Assembly (NCBI GenBank): GCA_028284285.1
Contig: JANQSA010000001.1
Coordinates: 372,001-436,000 of the forward strand
DNA from: Croceivirga sp.
Lineage (GTDB): Bacteria; Bacteroidota; Bacteroidia; Flavobacteriales; Flavobacteriaceae
Direction: 5' to 3'
DNA length: 64,000 bases
Position 1 is the first letter of the stretch. The number at the start of each line of letters is the position of its first letter. Both the position numbers and the translations under genes were made by a program. Positions 24,830 to 33,789 of the stretch are shown here, piece after piece. The notes beneath the pieces are model-generated. The model worked only from the letters and a program-made list of their open reading frames with translations, had not been told where the DNA came from and searched no databases.

Positions 24830-24863
24830 TACTTGCTATTTCGGAATCCGGATTTTATCCCCT

Positions 24864-24894
24864 AAAAAAGGCAACTCTAAAGTTGCCCTTTTCT
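24864..24894. terminator. Bidirectional intrinsic terminator
   Basis: GGCAACT (24870-24876), loop CTAA, and AGTTGCC (24881-24887) are flanked by A6 on the left and CTTTTCTG on the right, so it can work in both directions. It would end the small-protein transcript and perhaps that of the lipoprotein coming from the right. The stretch from here to 25177 shows no further gene. Confidence 0.8.
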
Positions 24895-25177
24895 GTTCAA
24901 ATACATTATAGATAATCTGGATTTTTCACAATCACCAGGTATTCTTTGCCCGGCGGGAACAGCTTACCCATTGCCGATGCTGTGACGCATAAAACGATCA
25001 AAATCCTCAAAAAACCATCAAAAACACAGGAAATCGGGAGAATTTGCATACCTCCTGCCTACCCAAAAGAAATTACTATTCAATGTATTGTTTTTCAAAA
25101 CCTTAAATCCATAAGTGTTTCTCTTTTAATACGTTGGAATAGAAAAAAGAGTTCTTATCCCGAAAACTAACCTTGTT

Positions 25178-25663
25178 TTACTGACAGGATAAGCGCGCAC
25201 TCCAGGAATCCGTTTGATTAGGCGGCGTAGCAGTTTCTACTATTAACGTATAGTTATCCGTGTTCTTTGTAAATCTTAAATACCTAGCTCCTAAGGATAA
25301 AGACATGCCCCACGGACCAGGATAATTAGCAGTTCCAATCCAACCTGAATCAATAACACTATTACCATTACCGTCTTTTACTCTGAACCTGTTTGGGACA
25401 GTGGCAGGATTAACGAACAGCGATACGTTACCACCATTTACAACACAACTAACATCAAAGTCTTCATCAGGATATATGTGGTAGCTACTAGTAGTCAAGT
25501 GATTACCACTAAAAAGTTCTCCGCAATCATCGGTACAAAGCCCGCTTGCAGCTACAGAATTCAGACTTTCGAAAGCCTCAGCAGATTCATAATCTTCATC
25601 CGATGAACAGGCCACTGTAAAGATCAATCCATACATCAGGAAATAAAATTTAAAATTTTTCAT
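25178..25663 (-). CDS. Hypothetical lipoprotein
   Basis: This is a 161-aa predicted lipoprotein of unknown function. The signal ends at FTVAC (Cys19), followed by the acidic linker SSDEDYESAEAFE. The mature domain looks beta-rich, with paired Cys residues (GLCTDDCG, VSCVVNGG and the C-terminal RLSCQ). VDGNGNSV-like and ARYLRFTKNTDNYTL segments suggest a small beta-sandwich. The upstream and downstream regions are AT-rich and gene-poor, so this may be accessory DNA. Confidence 0.7.
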   Translation of the reverse strand: MKNFKFYFLMYGLIFTVACSSDEDYESAEAFESLNSVAASGLCTDDCGELFSGNHLTTSSYHIYPDEDFDVSCVVNGGNVSLFVNPATVPNRFRVKDGNGNSVIDSGWIGTANYPGPWGMSLSLGARYLRFTKNTDNYTLIVETATPPNQTDSWSARLSCQ

Positions 25664-26134
25664 TTGTAAAACTTTTGTTATTAAAAAAGATCAGGTTTTT
25701 TCGGAAATTGATAACTAGGTAACATATACAAATTATAAGTTTAATATAAAGTATATGTAAGAAAAATATTATTAAAATATTAATAATTATTTGGATACAA
25801 CACGAAGTACACCGTTCCGGGTTTTGGTACTTCATTGGCGGATGCCCTATCCTTTTATTAAGACGTCAATCGGATTTGGTTTCGTTATGTGACCTGTTGA
25901 TACGGTAGGAGAACTCGCTTAGAGATGCTTGGGTGTGTTCCTTGCTCGTATTGGTTGGCATTGCCCTAAGCTATGATTTGAGGTTCCGGATTACCGTATG
26001 GATTTCGTTGAAGTTGATTCAGCGGAAACTTTTGGTGGATTTGATGGTATGGTTATTTTGATCTTGTTATCCCCTTTCCAACCGCTTGTATATACTTTTA
26101 TGTCTGTATTCTTGCCCGATTGAAGGCTAACTCC
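25664..26134. other. Intergenic region, AT-rich then mixed, no supported gene
   Basis: The left 130 bp, which is the upstream region of the lipoprotein gene, is strongly AT-rich. The rest has ordinary composition. A 41-codon frame (25998-26123, forward) begins MDFVEVDSAETFGG but has no recognisable homology. I see no convincing promoter, RNA or repeat. Confidence 0.35.
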
Positions 26135-27010
26135 CTAATCCACCGAATTGAACTCTTCAATGACCTCCTCAAAAGTAACCTGATAATAAGTGCCTCTTTC
26201 GGTGGCAACACGCTCTACGTTTCCGCGAAGTTGTCTTGACAGATTATGAATGAGTTTTAGCCCCAGGGATTTTGTAGTTTGGGGACTCACTTCTTCCGGG
26301 AATCCAATGCCGTCGTCTCCCAAAAACATTTCGTAAGTGTTTTGCCCTACTTTTTCCAGGCTTATCTTGACTTCCCCCTTACATTCCCCGGGAATACCAT
26401 ATTTAAGGGCATTGGTAATGGTTTCATTAATAATAAGGCCTAGGGGAATAACCGTATCTATACTTAAGCTATAATCCCCCAAATTGAGTTGGGTGGTAAT
26501 ATTGTTGTTGTTTCCTTTTACTGACCGGATCAGATATTCACAGAGATCCTCCACATATGGCTGTAATTCGATCTTTGAAGAATAGTCGTCCCTTTTATAC
26601 AACATTTCATGCACCATAGACATGGAGACCACCCTATGCTGGCTCCCTTTTATAATACTCTCTATTTTTTCGTCGGCCACGGTACGGGATTGTAGGCTTA
26701 GTAAGCTGGATACGGTCTGCAGGTTGTTTTTAACGCGATGATGCACTTCTTTAAGCAGCACTTCTTTCTCCTTTAATTTTTTTTCCAAAGTGGTAAGGGA
26801 AGAGGTATTGGCCATGGTTTTTTGAATCCACAGGGCATTTGCCAGCAAAATTCCCGAAAGCAAGAGCAGCACCACAAAAATGCCTGCCCCAAAACCTTGC
26901 CACCAGTAGAAAAGACCGAACACCAGGGAGAGGACACAAGCAATGGCGTTGAGCAGCAGGATAGTCTTTTTGTTAAATGTATTCTGTGGTTTTCCCTTGA
27001 TAGCTGCCAT
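26135..27010 (-). CDS. Membrane histidine kinase, HisKA_2/HWE type, orphan
   Basis: This 291-aa sensor kinase has two N-terminal TM helices (about residues 18-60) and a short linker coiled coil (LEKKLKEKEVLLKEV). The HisKA_2 H-box is VHHRVKNNLQTV (His at about 92-93). A HATPase_c domain follows, with N-box NETITNALKYG and G-box GDDGIGFPEE. No periplasmic sensor domain is visible, since the two helices are nearly back to back. No response regulator gene is adjacent, so its partner must be elsewhere. It could phosphorylate a stand-alone receiver, as related kinases in this group do. Confidence 0.9.
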   Translation of the reverse strand: MAAIKGKPQNTFNKKTILLLNAIACVLSLVFGLFYWWQGFGAGIFVVLLLLSGILLANALWIQKTMANTSSLTTLEKKLKEKEVLLKEVHHRVKNNLQTVSSLLSLQSRTVADEKIESIIKGSQHRVVSMSMVHEMLYKRDDYSSKIELQPYVEDLCEYLIRSVKGNNNNITTQLNLGDYSLSIDTVIPLGLIINETITNALKYGIPGECKGEVKISLEKVGQNTYEMFLGDDGIGFPEEVSPQTTKSLGLKLIHNLSRQLRGNVERVATERGTYYQVTFEEVIEEFNSVD

Positions 27011-27120
27011 TGTAAATCAGTGGTTAGTTATTGTTTGTATGGCATGAATTACCATAACACTGGCGATTTGGGGGTGCAAAACTGAGGTAAATCTAACTAT
27101 GTTTTGGAACATAATCAAAA

Positions 27121-27147
27121 AAAGGCAACCGAATTCCGGTTACCTTT
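27121..27147 (-). terminator. Intrinsic terminator after secA
   Basis: On the minus strand GGTAACCG, loop and CGGTTGCC (forward 27124-27144, one mismatch) are followed by seven T residues (the A-run before 27124). It lies just past the secA stop. Confidence 0.72.
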
Positions 27148-27168
27148 TGTCTTTATACAGGGATCGTG

Positions 27169-30100
27169 CTAGGCTTCATCTACCAAAACCCATTCTCCTT
27201 TATTTATCAAGGGTTCTGCCTGTTTGTATTTTAACGTCTTGCTTTGACCGGACATGACATGCTTAATGGTTACCCGTTCGTTACGGCCAATTTTTGGACG
27301 TTCACGAACAACGGTCTCCGTTTTTTGAGGCGCTTGTCGGGTCTGTCCGGCAGCCCGGTTTTGGGCAGCCAACTCATCGCTGTTTGGAATTTCTTCTTTG
27401 GTAGTTTGCAACTTTTCTTTGGGTCGTCGCACGCTTCGCGCTTCCCGAATCTCAGAAGCGTTCTCCGAAGGCAATTCTCCCTTAAACAAGAAGGAAATTA
27501 CCTCTTTATTCACTTTATCGATCATGCTTTTGAAAAGTTCAAAAGCTTCAAATTTATAAATGAGCAAGGGGTCTTTTTGTTCGTGTACGGCCAACTGAAC
27601 AGATTGCTTTAACTCGTCCATTTTTCGCAAGTGCGTTTTCCAGGAGTCATCAATGATCGCTAGTGTTATGTTCTTCTCAAAATCATTGATCAACTGCTTA
27701 CCATTGCTTTCGTACGCTTCCTTCAAATTGGTAACCACATTTAGCGTTTTCACCCCATCTGTAAAAGGCACTACAATACGCTCAAACTTATCCGATTGGT
27801 TTTCGTATACATTTTTGATAACAGGGAATGCGGTTGTGGCACTGCGCTGCACCTTTTCCTGGTAATGTTCATAAGCCACGGTGTATACCTTTGTCGCAAT
27901 TTCCTGGAAATTCAGTTTCTTGAATTCTTCTTCCGTTACCGGGGAAGTGATGGAAAAGTATTTGATGAGTTCAAACTCAAAATTCTTGAAATCATCAGCC
28001 ATTTTGTTGGTCTCTGCAATAACCTCACAGGTATCATAGACCATATTGGCGATATCTACTTTCAGCCGTTCCCCCTGAAGTGCATGGCGACGTCTTTTGT
28101 AAATCACTTCGCGTTGCGCGTTCATTACATCGTCATATTCCAGCAATCGTTTTCGAATGCCAAAGTTGTTTTCTTCCACTTTCTTCTGCGCACGTTCAAT
28201 GGATTTGGTCATCATGGAATGTTGAATAACTTCACCTTCCTTAAGCCCCATACGGTCCATCATTTTTGCCACCCGTTCCGATCCAAAGAGCCGCATTAAA
28301 TTATCTTCCAGAGAAACATAGAACTGAGAACTTCCCACATCGCCCTGGCGCCCGGAACGTCCGCGTAGCTGCCGGTCTACCCTTCTGGAATCATGACGTT
28401 CGGTACCAACAATGGCTAATCCTCCGGCTTTTTTCACTTCTGTACTAAGCTTAATATCCGTTCCACGGCCGGCCATGTTAGTAGCTATGGTAACCACCCC
28501 AGGGTTTCCCGCTTCTGCAACAATATCTGCCTCTTTTTTATGCAGTTTGGCATTGAGGACATTATGAGGGATCTTACGTACACTGAGTAATTTGGAAAGC
28601 AATTCTGAGATCTCTACAGAAGTGGTTCCGATCAACACCGGCCTTCCGGCTTTGGAAAGATCTGTGACCTCTTCTATGATGGCATTGTACTTTTCCCGTT
28701 TGGTCTTGTAAATCAGATCATGCCGGTCATCCCTGGCTATGGGTTTGTTGGTGGGAATTTCCATGACATCCAGCTTGTAAATTTCCCAGAACTCACCCGC
28801 CTCCGTTACTGCGGTTCCTGTCATCCCTGCCAGTTTTTTGTACATTCTAAAGTAGTTCTGCAGGGTGATGGTAGCAAAGGTCTGGGTTAATGCCTCGATC
28901 TTTACATTCTCCTTGGCTTCAATAGCCTGATGCAAACCATCGGAATACCGGCGGCCGTCCATAATACGCCCTGTTTGCTCATCTACAATAAGCACTTTAT
29001 TCTCAATAACCACATATTCTACATCCTTTTCAAAAAGGGTGTATGCCTTTAATAGCTGGGTGAGGGTATGAATGCGTTCGCTCTTTACCGCAAAGTCCTT
29101 AAAGAGTGTTTCCTTGAGCTCTGCTTCTTTTTCAATATCGAGGTTTTGATTTTCTATCTGGGCAATTTCCCCTCCAATATCAGGCATTACAAAAAAATCC
29201 TTATTCTGTTCCCCGGAAATGTATTCTACCCCTTTATCTGTTAGTTCTATTTGATTGTTCTTTTCGTCAATCGTAAAGAGCAGGTCTTCATCTACTTTAG
29301 GCATCTCCCGGTTATTGTCCTGCATATAAAAATTTTCGGTCTTCTGCAGTAGTTGTTTAACCCCCTCTTCACTCAAAAACTTAATCAATGCCTTGTTTTT
29401 GGGTAGACCACGATACACTCGTAATAGCTGGAATCCTCCTTCTTTGGTATCCCCTTCTTTGATCAACTTTTTTGCCTCGGCCAGGACACCTGTGAGATGC
29501 TGCCGTTGTTTTTGAACAATATCGCCCACTTTGGGCTTCAGCTCATTGAACTCGTGTCTATCCCCCTCCGGCACCGGGCCAGAAATGATAAGAGGCGTCC
29601 TGGCATCGTCAATTAACACAGAGTCTACCTCATCCACAATGGCATAGTGATGTGGCCGTTGTACCAAGTCGTTAGGAGTATGAGCCATATTGTCCCTGAG
29701 ATAGTCGAAACCAAATTCATTATTGGTGCCATAGGTAATATCCGCATTGTACGCTTTTCTCCGTCCATCGGAGTTAGGTTGGTGCTTATCAATACAATCC
29801 ACAGAAAGTCCATGGAATTCAAACAGGGGCCCCATCCAGGTACTATCCCGTTTTGCCAAATAATCGTTTACCGTTACCAGATGAGCGCCTTTCCCTGACA
29901 GGGCATTGAGATAAAGCGGTAGGGTAGCCACTAAAGTCTTCCCTTCTCCTGTCTGCATTTCTGCAATTTTTCCCTGGTGCAATGCAATTCCCCCTATCAA
30001 CTGAACATCATAATGTACCATATCCCAGGTTACCTCTTTTCCGGCAGCGTCCCAGGAATTTTTCCATACGGCATTTTCACCTTCAAGCGTAACATAATCT

Positions 30101-30531
30101 GCGGTTCCTGAAAGCAACCGATCAAATTCCGTGGCTTTTACTGTTAGGGTTTCGTTGTGGGCAAAGCGTTTAGCTGTTTCTTTCATTACAGCAAATGCTT
30201 CCGGTAAAATTTCGTTCAGGGTTTCCTCGGAGATTTTATAAGCATCCTCATTGAGCTTATCAATTTCCGAATAGATCTCCTCATTGCGGTCAATATCTGA
30301 AGAGGCTTCAACCTCTTTTTGTAATGCTGCTATTTTTTCGTTGATATCAGCGCATTTTTCCTGGACCAGTGCTTTAAAAGCAATGGTTTTCTGCCGTAGT
30401 TCATCATGTGATAAGGTTTCAAGAGCGGGCTCAAATGATCTTATCTGTTTCACCAGGGGCTGTAGTGCCTTGACATCTTTTTCTGATTTGTCTCCAACAA
30501 AAACCTTTATTACGGAGTTTATGATACTCAT
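27169..30531 (-). CDS. secA: Preprotein translocase ATPase SecA
   Basis: This 1120-aa motor drives proteins through SecYEG. Visible features are Walker [12 protein letters not shown], the DEVD box ([23 protein letters not shown]), the preprotein cross-linking domain, and the second nucleotide-binding fold ([12 protein letters not shown], then [12 protein letters not shown] and [11 protein letters not shown]). Helical scaffold and wing domains follow. It is longer than the E. coli protein (about 900 aa). Bacteroidota SecA proteins commonly carry an insertion in the N-terminal half, seen here around residues 320-440. The C-terminus ([15 protein letters not shown]) lacks the Cys-rich zinc motif. 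It is a single gene with its own terminator. Confidence 0.97.
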   Translation of the reverse strand: MSIINSVIKVFVGDKSEKDVKALQPLVKQIRSFEPALETLSHDELRQKTIAFKALVQEKCADINEKIAALQKEVEASSDIDRNEEIYSEIDKLNEDAYKISEETLNEILPEAFAVMKETAKRFAHNETLTVKATEFDRLLSGTADYVTLEGENAVWKNSWDAAGKEVTWDMVHYDVQLIGGIALHQGKIAEMQTGEGKTLVATLPLYLNALSGKGAHLVTVNDYLAKRDSTWMGPLFEFHGLSVDCIDKHQPNSDGRRKAYNADITYGTNNEFGFDYLRDNMAHTPNDLVQRPHHYAIVDEVDSVLIDDARTPLIISGPVPEGDRHEFNELKPKVGDIVQKQRQHLTGVLAEAKKLIKEGDTKEGGFQLLRVYRGLPKNKALIKFLSEEGVKQLLQKTENFYMQDNNREMPKVDEDLLFTIDEKNNQIELTDKGVEYISGEQNKDFFVMPDIGGEIAQIENQNLDIEKEAELKETLFKDFAVKSERIHTLTQLLKAYTLFEKDVEYVVIENKVLIVDEQTGRIMDGRRYSDGLHQAIEAKENVKIEALTQTFATITLQNYFRMYKKLAGMTGTAVTEAGEFWEIYKLDVMEIPTNKPIARDDRHDLIYKTKREKYNAIIEEVTDLSKAGRPVLIGTTSVEISELLSKLLSVRKIPHNVLNAKLHKKEADIVAEAGNPGVVTIATNMAGRGTDIKLSTEVKKAGGLAIVGTERHDSRRVDRQLRGRSGRQGDVGSSQFYVSLEDNLMRLFGSERVAKMMDRMGLKEGEVIQHSMMTKSIERAQKKVEENNFGIRKRLLEYDDVMNAQREVIYKRRRHALQGERLKVDIANMVYDTCEVIAETNKMADDFKNFEFELIKYFSITSPVTEEEFKKLNFQEIATKVYTVAYEHYQEKVQRSATTAFPVIKNVYENQSDKFERIVVPFTDGVKTLNVVTNLKEAYESNGKQLINDFEKNITLAIIDDSWKTHLRKMDELKQSVQLAVHEQKDPLLIYKFEAFELFKSMIDKVNKEVISFLFKGELPSENASEIREARSVRRPKEKLQTTKEEIPNSDELAAQNRAAGQTRQAPQKTETVVRERPKIGRNERVTIKHVMSGQSKTLKYKQAEPLINKGEWVLVDEA

Positions 30532-30616
30532 GAATCTGTTTTGGTATTTTTTCGCAAAAGCCGTTCCAACAGGGGAAAGCGTTTAAAAAAAGTGGGTTGG
30601 GCTGTCAAAATTACAT

Positions 30617-30642
30617 AAAAAAAGCCTCAAAGAAGAGGCTTT
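30617..30642 (-). terminator. Intrinsic terminator after the DUF2795 gene
   Basis: AAAGCCTC (30621-30628) and GAGGCTTT (30635-30642) pair around a 6-nt loop. Read on the minus strand the stem is followed by a run of T residues (A-run at 30617-30623). Confidence 0.82.
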
Positions 30643-30666
30643 CGTATCTTGTTAACGTTCTGACTT

Positions 30667-30891
30667 TTAGTATTCATCTTCATTCCAGAGGTAATCTTCC
30701 TCTGTGGGATAATCCGGCCAGATTTCTTCTATCGATTCATAGATTTCTCCACCTTCTTCTTCCATAGATTGCAGGTTTTCCACCACTTCCAAGGGAGCCC
30801 CTGTACGAATTGCGTAGTCAATAAGCTCGTCTTTTGTTGCGGGCCATGGCGCGTCACTTAAATACGAGGCCAATTCCAGTGTCCAATACAT
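30667..30891 (-). CDS. DUF2795 family small protein
   Basis: This 74-aa acidic cytoplasmic protein matches the DUF2795 pattern: an N-terminal helix (YWTLELASYLSDAPWPATKDELIDYAIRTGAP), LEVVENLQSM, then a Glu-rich tail ending in WPDYPTEEDYLWNEDEY. The family is small, widespread in Bacteroidota and uncharacterised. The gene has its own strong-looking promoter and terminator, so it is a monocistronic unit next to secA. That suggests substantial expression. Confidence 0.85.
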   Translation of the reverse strand: MYWTLELASYLSDAPWPATKDELIDYAIRTGAPLEVVENLQSMEEEGGEIYESIEEIWPDYPTEEDYLWNEDEY

Positions 30892-30917
30892 AGCAACGGT
30901 ATGATTTTAAATTTTTG

Positions 30918-30947
30918 CAAAAATAATTTTTAAAGCCAATCTGCCAA
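30918..30947 (-). promoter_or_regulatory. Bacteroidota-type promoter of the DUF2795 gene
   Basis: On the minus strand TTG (forward 30945-30947), a 19-bp spacer and TATTTTTG (forward 30918-30925) match the -33 TTG / -7 TAnnTTTG consensus with ideal spacing. Transcription would begin about 20 bp before the ATG. Confidence 0.7.
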
Positions 30948-31012
30948 GTAAAAACTCTCTTATTTAAAAAATATTTTACTCTTGCGAATTCCAAAGGGCT
31001 CAAATTTCACTT

Positions 31013-31573
31013 TTAATGGTCCGATTGCTCAGGAATCCATTTTACCTCCCTGGCTCCTACATCCTGTGATAATTTCCGTGCCAGGACAAAAAGATAATCT
31101 GAAAGCCTGTTGATATAGGCGAGGAGTACATCGGGAACAGGTTCCCTTTCATGGAGGTAAGAGATCATGCGTTCCGCCCTACGGCAAACCGTTCTGGCAA
31201 TATGACAGTATGACACCACGGGATGCCCTCCCGGAAGTACAAAATGTGTCATTTCGGGTAAGGCATCGTTCATACTATCCATTTCCTGTTCCAAAAGTTC
31301 AACATCGGACTTTTCCACCCGTTGTATTTTGAGGCGGTTGTGCTTTTTAGGTTCTGTAGCCAAAATAGCTCCAATGGTGAATAGTTTGTTCTGGATTTGG
31401 GCCAATACCTTCTGGAAGTTGGTATCAATGGCCTGGTCCCGGAGCAATCCCAGCCATGAGTTTAGCTCATCCAAAGTACCATAGCTTTCTATGCGAATAT
31501 GATGTTTTGGGACACGAGCCCCCGTAAAAAGCGATGTAGTTCCTTTATCGCCCGTTTTGGTGTAGATTTTCAC
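31013..31573 (-). CDS. Cob(I)yrinic acid a,c-diamide adenosyltransferase, PduO type
   Basis: This 186-aa enzyme transfers the adenosyl group of ATP to cob(I)alamin to make adenosylcobalamin. The PduO/MMAB-type signature is present: YTKTGDKGTTSLF at the start (ATP loop), SYGTLDELNSWLG, and CRRAERMISYL near residue 130. The likely start codon is GTG (GTGAAAATC), since the canonical N-terminus begins there. It matches meaB at 17.7 kb in pathway. No cobalamin riboswitch is apparent upstream, where palindromic repeats are found instead. Confidence 0.93.
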   Translation of the reverse strand: MKIYTKTGDKGTTSLFTGARVPKHHIRIESYGTLDELNSWLGLLRDQAIDTNFQKVLAQIQNKLFTIGAILATEPKKHNRLKIQRVEKSDVELLEQEMDSMNDALPEMTHFVLPGGHPVVSYCHIARTVCRRAERMISYLHEREPVPDVLLAYINRLSDYLFVLARKLSQDVGAREVKWIPEQSDH

Positions 31574-31618
31574 ACGTTTAAATTTTAGTAATTACTTGAA
31601 AATATGTTAATTATAAAA

Positions 31619-31680
31619 CCCGCCTGCCGGACGGGCAGGTTGAGAACGTGTGCAACCCTGCCTTTGCCGGCAGGCAGGCG
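31619..31680. repeat. GC-rich palindromic repeat pair
   Basis: Two related palindromic motifs stand in an otherwise AT-rich gap. The first is CCTGCCGGACGGGCAGG (31623-31639). The second is around 31657-31680, where CCTGCC and GCCGGCAGGCAGG can pair. The outer CGCCTGCC (31621-31628) and GGCAGGCG (31673-31680) are inverted copies, so the whole unit can fold as one large structure. It looks like a REP-type extragenic palindrome. It sits upstream of the adenosyltransferase gene and downstream of the 46-aa gene. Confidence 0.65.
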
Positions 31681-31772
31681 CTACGCTCTCACGTTAAAAA
31701 TTTTAAACATCCCCTTTTGTGAAAAAACGCTTAAAATTTATTAATGCTCGTGTCATCTGTTGTATTTAGTAA

Positions 31773-31913
31773 TCAATTTTCCTTGTCATGCCTTCTTTTT
31801 CCCTCCATAAACTTCCGGGATTTTCTTTTTTTTCGACCCTGCTTATTGGAAAACAAAACCACAAAATAGATAAGTGCCAACAGGGCAAGAACAATGTAGA
31901 GCGTATAATCCAT
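31773..31913 (-). CDS. 46-aa single-TM basic membrane protein
   Basis: A frame of 47 codons starts at the ATG at 31913. The product begins MDYTLYIVLALLALIYFVVLF, a single N-terminal TM helix, then a strongly basic tail (SNKQGRKKRKSRKFMEGKRR) and ends HDKEN. The positive-inside rule puts the tail in the cytoplasm. The composition (TM plus Lys/Arg cluster) is typical of real small membrane proteins, and no other gene occupies this stretch. It superficially resembles small CcmD-like proteins, but there are no cytochrome c maturation genes nearby. The function is unknown. Confidence 0.6.
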   Translation of the reverse strand: MDYTLYIVLALLALIYFVVLFSNKQGRKKRKSRKFMEGKRRHDKEN

Positions 31914-31932
31914 TTTTATGTTGTTTTAGCTA

Positions 31933-32009
31933 GAACCCGTCTTGAGTTCACAAAATTTGCTACAAAATCTTGTTTTTTCACTTAAATCCCATGAACTTAA
32001 GACGGGTTC
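31933..32009. repeat. 18-bp inverted repeat flanking 41 bp
   Basis: GAACCCGTCTTGAGTTCA (31933-31950) and TGAACTTAAGACGGGTTC (31992-32009) are inverted copies with 17 of 18 positions matching, separated by 41 AT-rich bases. It lies between the small membrane protein gene and the gene ending at 32024. No T-run adjoins it, so a simple intrinsic terminator is unlikely. It could be a small mobile repeat or a protein-binding site. Confidence 0.6.
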
Positions 32010-32023
32010 CTAAAGTTAATTTT

Positions 32024-32521
32024 TTAAACCCTAATGTAAAAATGCTGTTTCACTTGTTCTTTCCGAATGAACATCACACCGCAATGGAAAAGATCTATAC
32101 TCACCGTGACCTTGTGGTACTGGATTAATTGTCTCCAAAGGGCATAGTTTTTTTTGGATTGACGGATTTGGGCAACAAGTATCACGCTATCATTGTGAAG
32201 GGGGAATTGTGAAAAAAACGCTTCCGGGCGTATACCTTCCGGGTGCTGGAGATAGAGCAGATCAAACGGGGCAGCGCCCCATTGCAGTTTTTGATTTTTT
32301 GAAGCCAGTCGTTTTCTTAAATCCTGATTACCAACAAGATGGATAGTAGTGCAACTAAAATAGGCCAGACTTTTCAATAGAACATCCGCCGCTTTGTTCC
32401 GGGATCTCCTGGGGCCTTTATACAAGCATTGGGTTACATAGTTAAAAACAAATGGCGAATGCACTCCATGTGCGTTGGTGGACTTTATCAAGAAACTCAG
32501 ATAAGAAATTGTCTTAACCAC
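32024..32521 (-). CDS. Conserved hypothetical, shortened methyltransferase-like protein
   Basis: This 165-aa protein starts YLSFLIKSTNAHGVHSPFVFNYV, an N-terminal signature that I associate with flavobacterial proteins annotated as class I SAM-dependent methyltransferase-like. The body lacks a clear glycine-rich SAM motif (IHLVGNQDLRKRL is the nearest) and is shorter than expected, so it may be a degraded or divergent member. It follows the DUF4105 gene by 7 bp on the same strand and is presumably co-transcribed. The function is unknown. Confidence 0.65.
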   Translation of the reverse strand: MVKTISYLSFLIKSTNAHGVHSPFVFNYVTQCLYKGPRRSRNKAADVLLKSLAYFSCTTIHLVGNQDLRKRLASKNQKLQWGAAPFDLLYLQHPEGIRPEAFFSQFPLHNDSVILVAQIRQSKKNYALWRQLIQYHKVTVSIDLFHCGVMFIRKEQVKQHFYIRV

Positions 32522-32528
32522 CTAGAGG

Positions 32529-33692
32529 CTAGATTCGTTTTAGCAAAAAGAGGTATCGCGTTATTAAAATTAACATCAGTAAGATGGTTATCGGCGAGAG
32601 CACTTGAATTCCGGATATCCAAAGGATGAGGGCTACCCCAAGCGCTCCAATAGCAAACCAAAGGTAGTTGGTAAGCCATGGTGCCCGGGTGCCATTGTTG
32701 ACTATAAAGAAGGCTACTATGGCATTTGTAGGCAGGAGCCACAAAAAATTAAAATTTCTTTCCGTTACCGTATGATCCGTTGCCAACCATAGTAAAAGAA
32801 TGGAGATCCCGGCAATCCCAGAAAACAGAAAAAGGAAAAAATCCAACCATCTGTGCCGTGTTCCATGTGTTTTGTCCAGGTAGGTTACCACCAATACAAA
32901 AAGAAATAATAGGGTAAACCAAAAGAGTGGGGAAGTCATAAAGGTACCATGATAAGTGGGCTCAGGATAGTCCAGTATCTTTCTTTCCCGTTTTACCAGA
33001 GGATTCCCGTCCTTTGTCGTATTTTGCATTTGGGACATCGCGTAGTAGGGCAAAAACAGATGCTCCTCTAGCGTAGCCTTTCTATCGGTAATGGCACCAA
33101 ATGCCAGATCTATCCCAAAGGCCCCCCAGGAATTAGTGGGCAAAAATTGCCGTACCAATTGTCTAAAGGTGTATTGCTTTTCCAGATGGTCTCCGTTAAA
33201 GACCAGGGCATCGCCGAACTGCTCTTTTAGTATGGTCCCGGTAATATTGGAACAATTATTAAAAAGAGGGTCGTACAGGTAGTCCCTGTTTTCGGGACGG
33301 TAGTTTTCCTCGAAGAAGGCGAACAGGCGGTTTACCTCTTCCTGATTTAGATCCAATATTTGTTCCTTGATCCAACGCTTTTCCAGTTCATATTCATAAA
33401 GAAAGGTTTCAAAACTCCTGCGGCTAAGGGAATAGATCAATTTTCCTTTGGCAAAATTGAGGTAGAAATTGGGTTTTTCAAAATCAAATGTGCCATAGTT
33501 GTACACGATGTCCAATCCCAGAACGGAGTCTTGTACCCTGAAGGCGGAGTGCCCAAAGGCATAATAAAGCTCCTCTCCTGCCGCACAGGTCATAAGACTT
33601 ATTTGTGCCTTCTCAGACAGTTGTGGCAACTGTTGGGCACTTATACCCGGCACAAACCATAAATGGATTAAAAATAGGAGTATCCTTTTCAT
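32529..33692 (-). CDS. DUF4105 (Lnb N-terminal-like) membrane protein
   Basis: This protein is about 387 aa, taking the ATG at 33692, which exposes the signal peptide (MKRILLFLIHLWFVPGISAQ). The N-terminal half is the DUF4105 periplasmic domain (ELYYAFGHSAFRVQDSVLG, then DPLFNNCSNITG with a conserved Cys/Asn). The C-terminal half has about five TM helices from residue 235. The domain is distantly related to the Lnb catalytic region and NlpC-like thiol hydrolases, so acyl transfer or hydrolysis in the envelope is possible but unproven. Confidence 0.85.
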   Translation of the reverse strand: MKRILLFLIHLWFVPGISAQQLPQLSEKAQISLMTCAAGEELYYAFGHSAFRVQDSVLGLDIVYNYGTFDFEKPNFYLNFAKGKLIYSLSRRSFETFLYEYELEKRWIKEQILDLNQEEVNRLFAFFEENYRPENRDYLYDPLFNNCSNITGTILKEQFGDALVFNGDHLEKQYTFRQLVRQFLPTNSWGAFGIDLAFGAITDRKATLEEHLFLPYYAMSQMQNTTKDGNPLVKRERKILDYPEPTYHGTFMTSPLFWFTLLFLFVLVVTYLDKTHGTRHRWLDFFLFLFSGIAGISILLLWLATDHTVTERNFNFLWLLPTNAIVAFFIVNNGTRAPWLTNYLWFAIGALGVALILWISGIQVLSPITILLMLILITRYLFLLKRI

Positions 33693-33789
33693 ATTTTCCA
33701 GGGGCAAATATCAGCAATATTGCATTTGCAGCGCGACAGTTAAAAAAGAAAACTTAAATTTTAGCGTAATTTTATCAAAAGCCAGAATA

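Noticed and set aside
24946-25170. 74-codon forward frame between the terminator and the lipoprotein gene
   Set aside because: No hydrophobic or family pattern, and it is contained in a region otherwise without coding character.
25998-26123. 41-codon frame MDFVEVDSAETFGG in the gap upstream of the histidine kinase end
   Set aside because: A reasonable-looking start, but too short and without any recognised similarity. It could be a gene remnant.
31574-31772. Cobalamin riboswitch upstream of the adenosyltransferase
   Set aside because: The palindromes there do not contain a recognisable B12-box, and the gene starts at GTG right after an AT-rich stretch.
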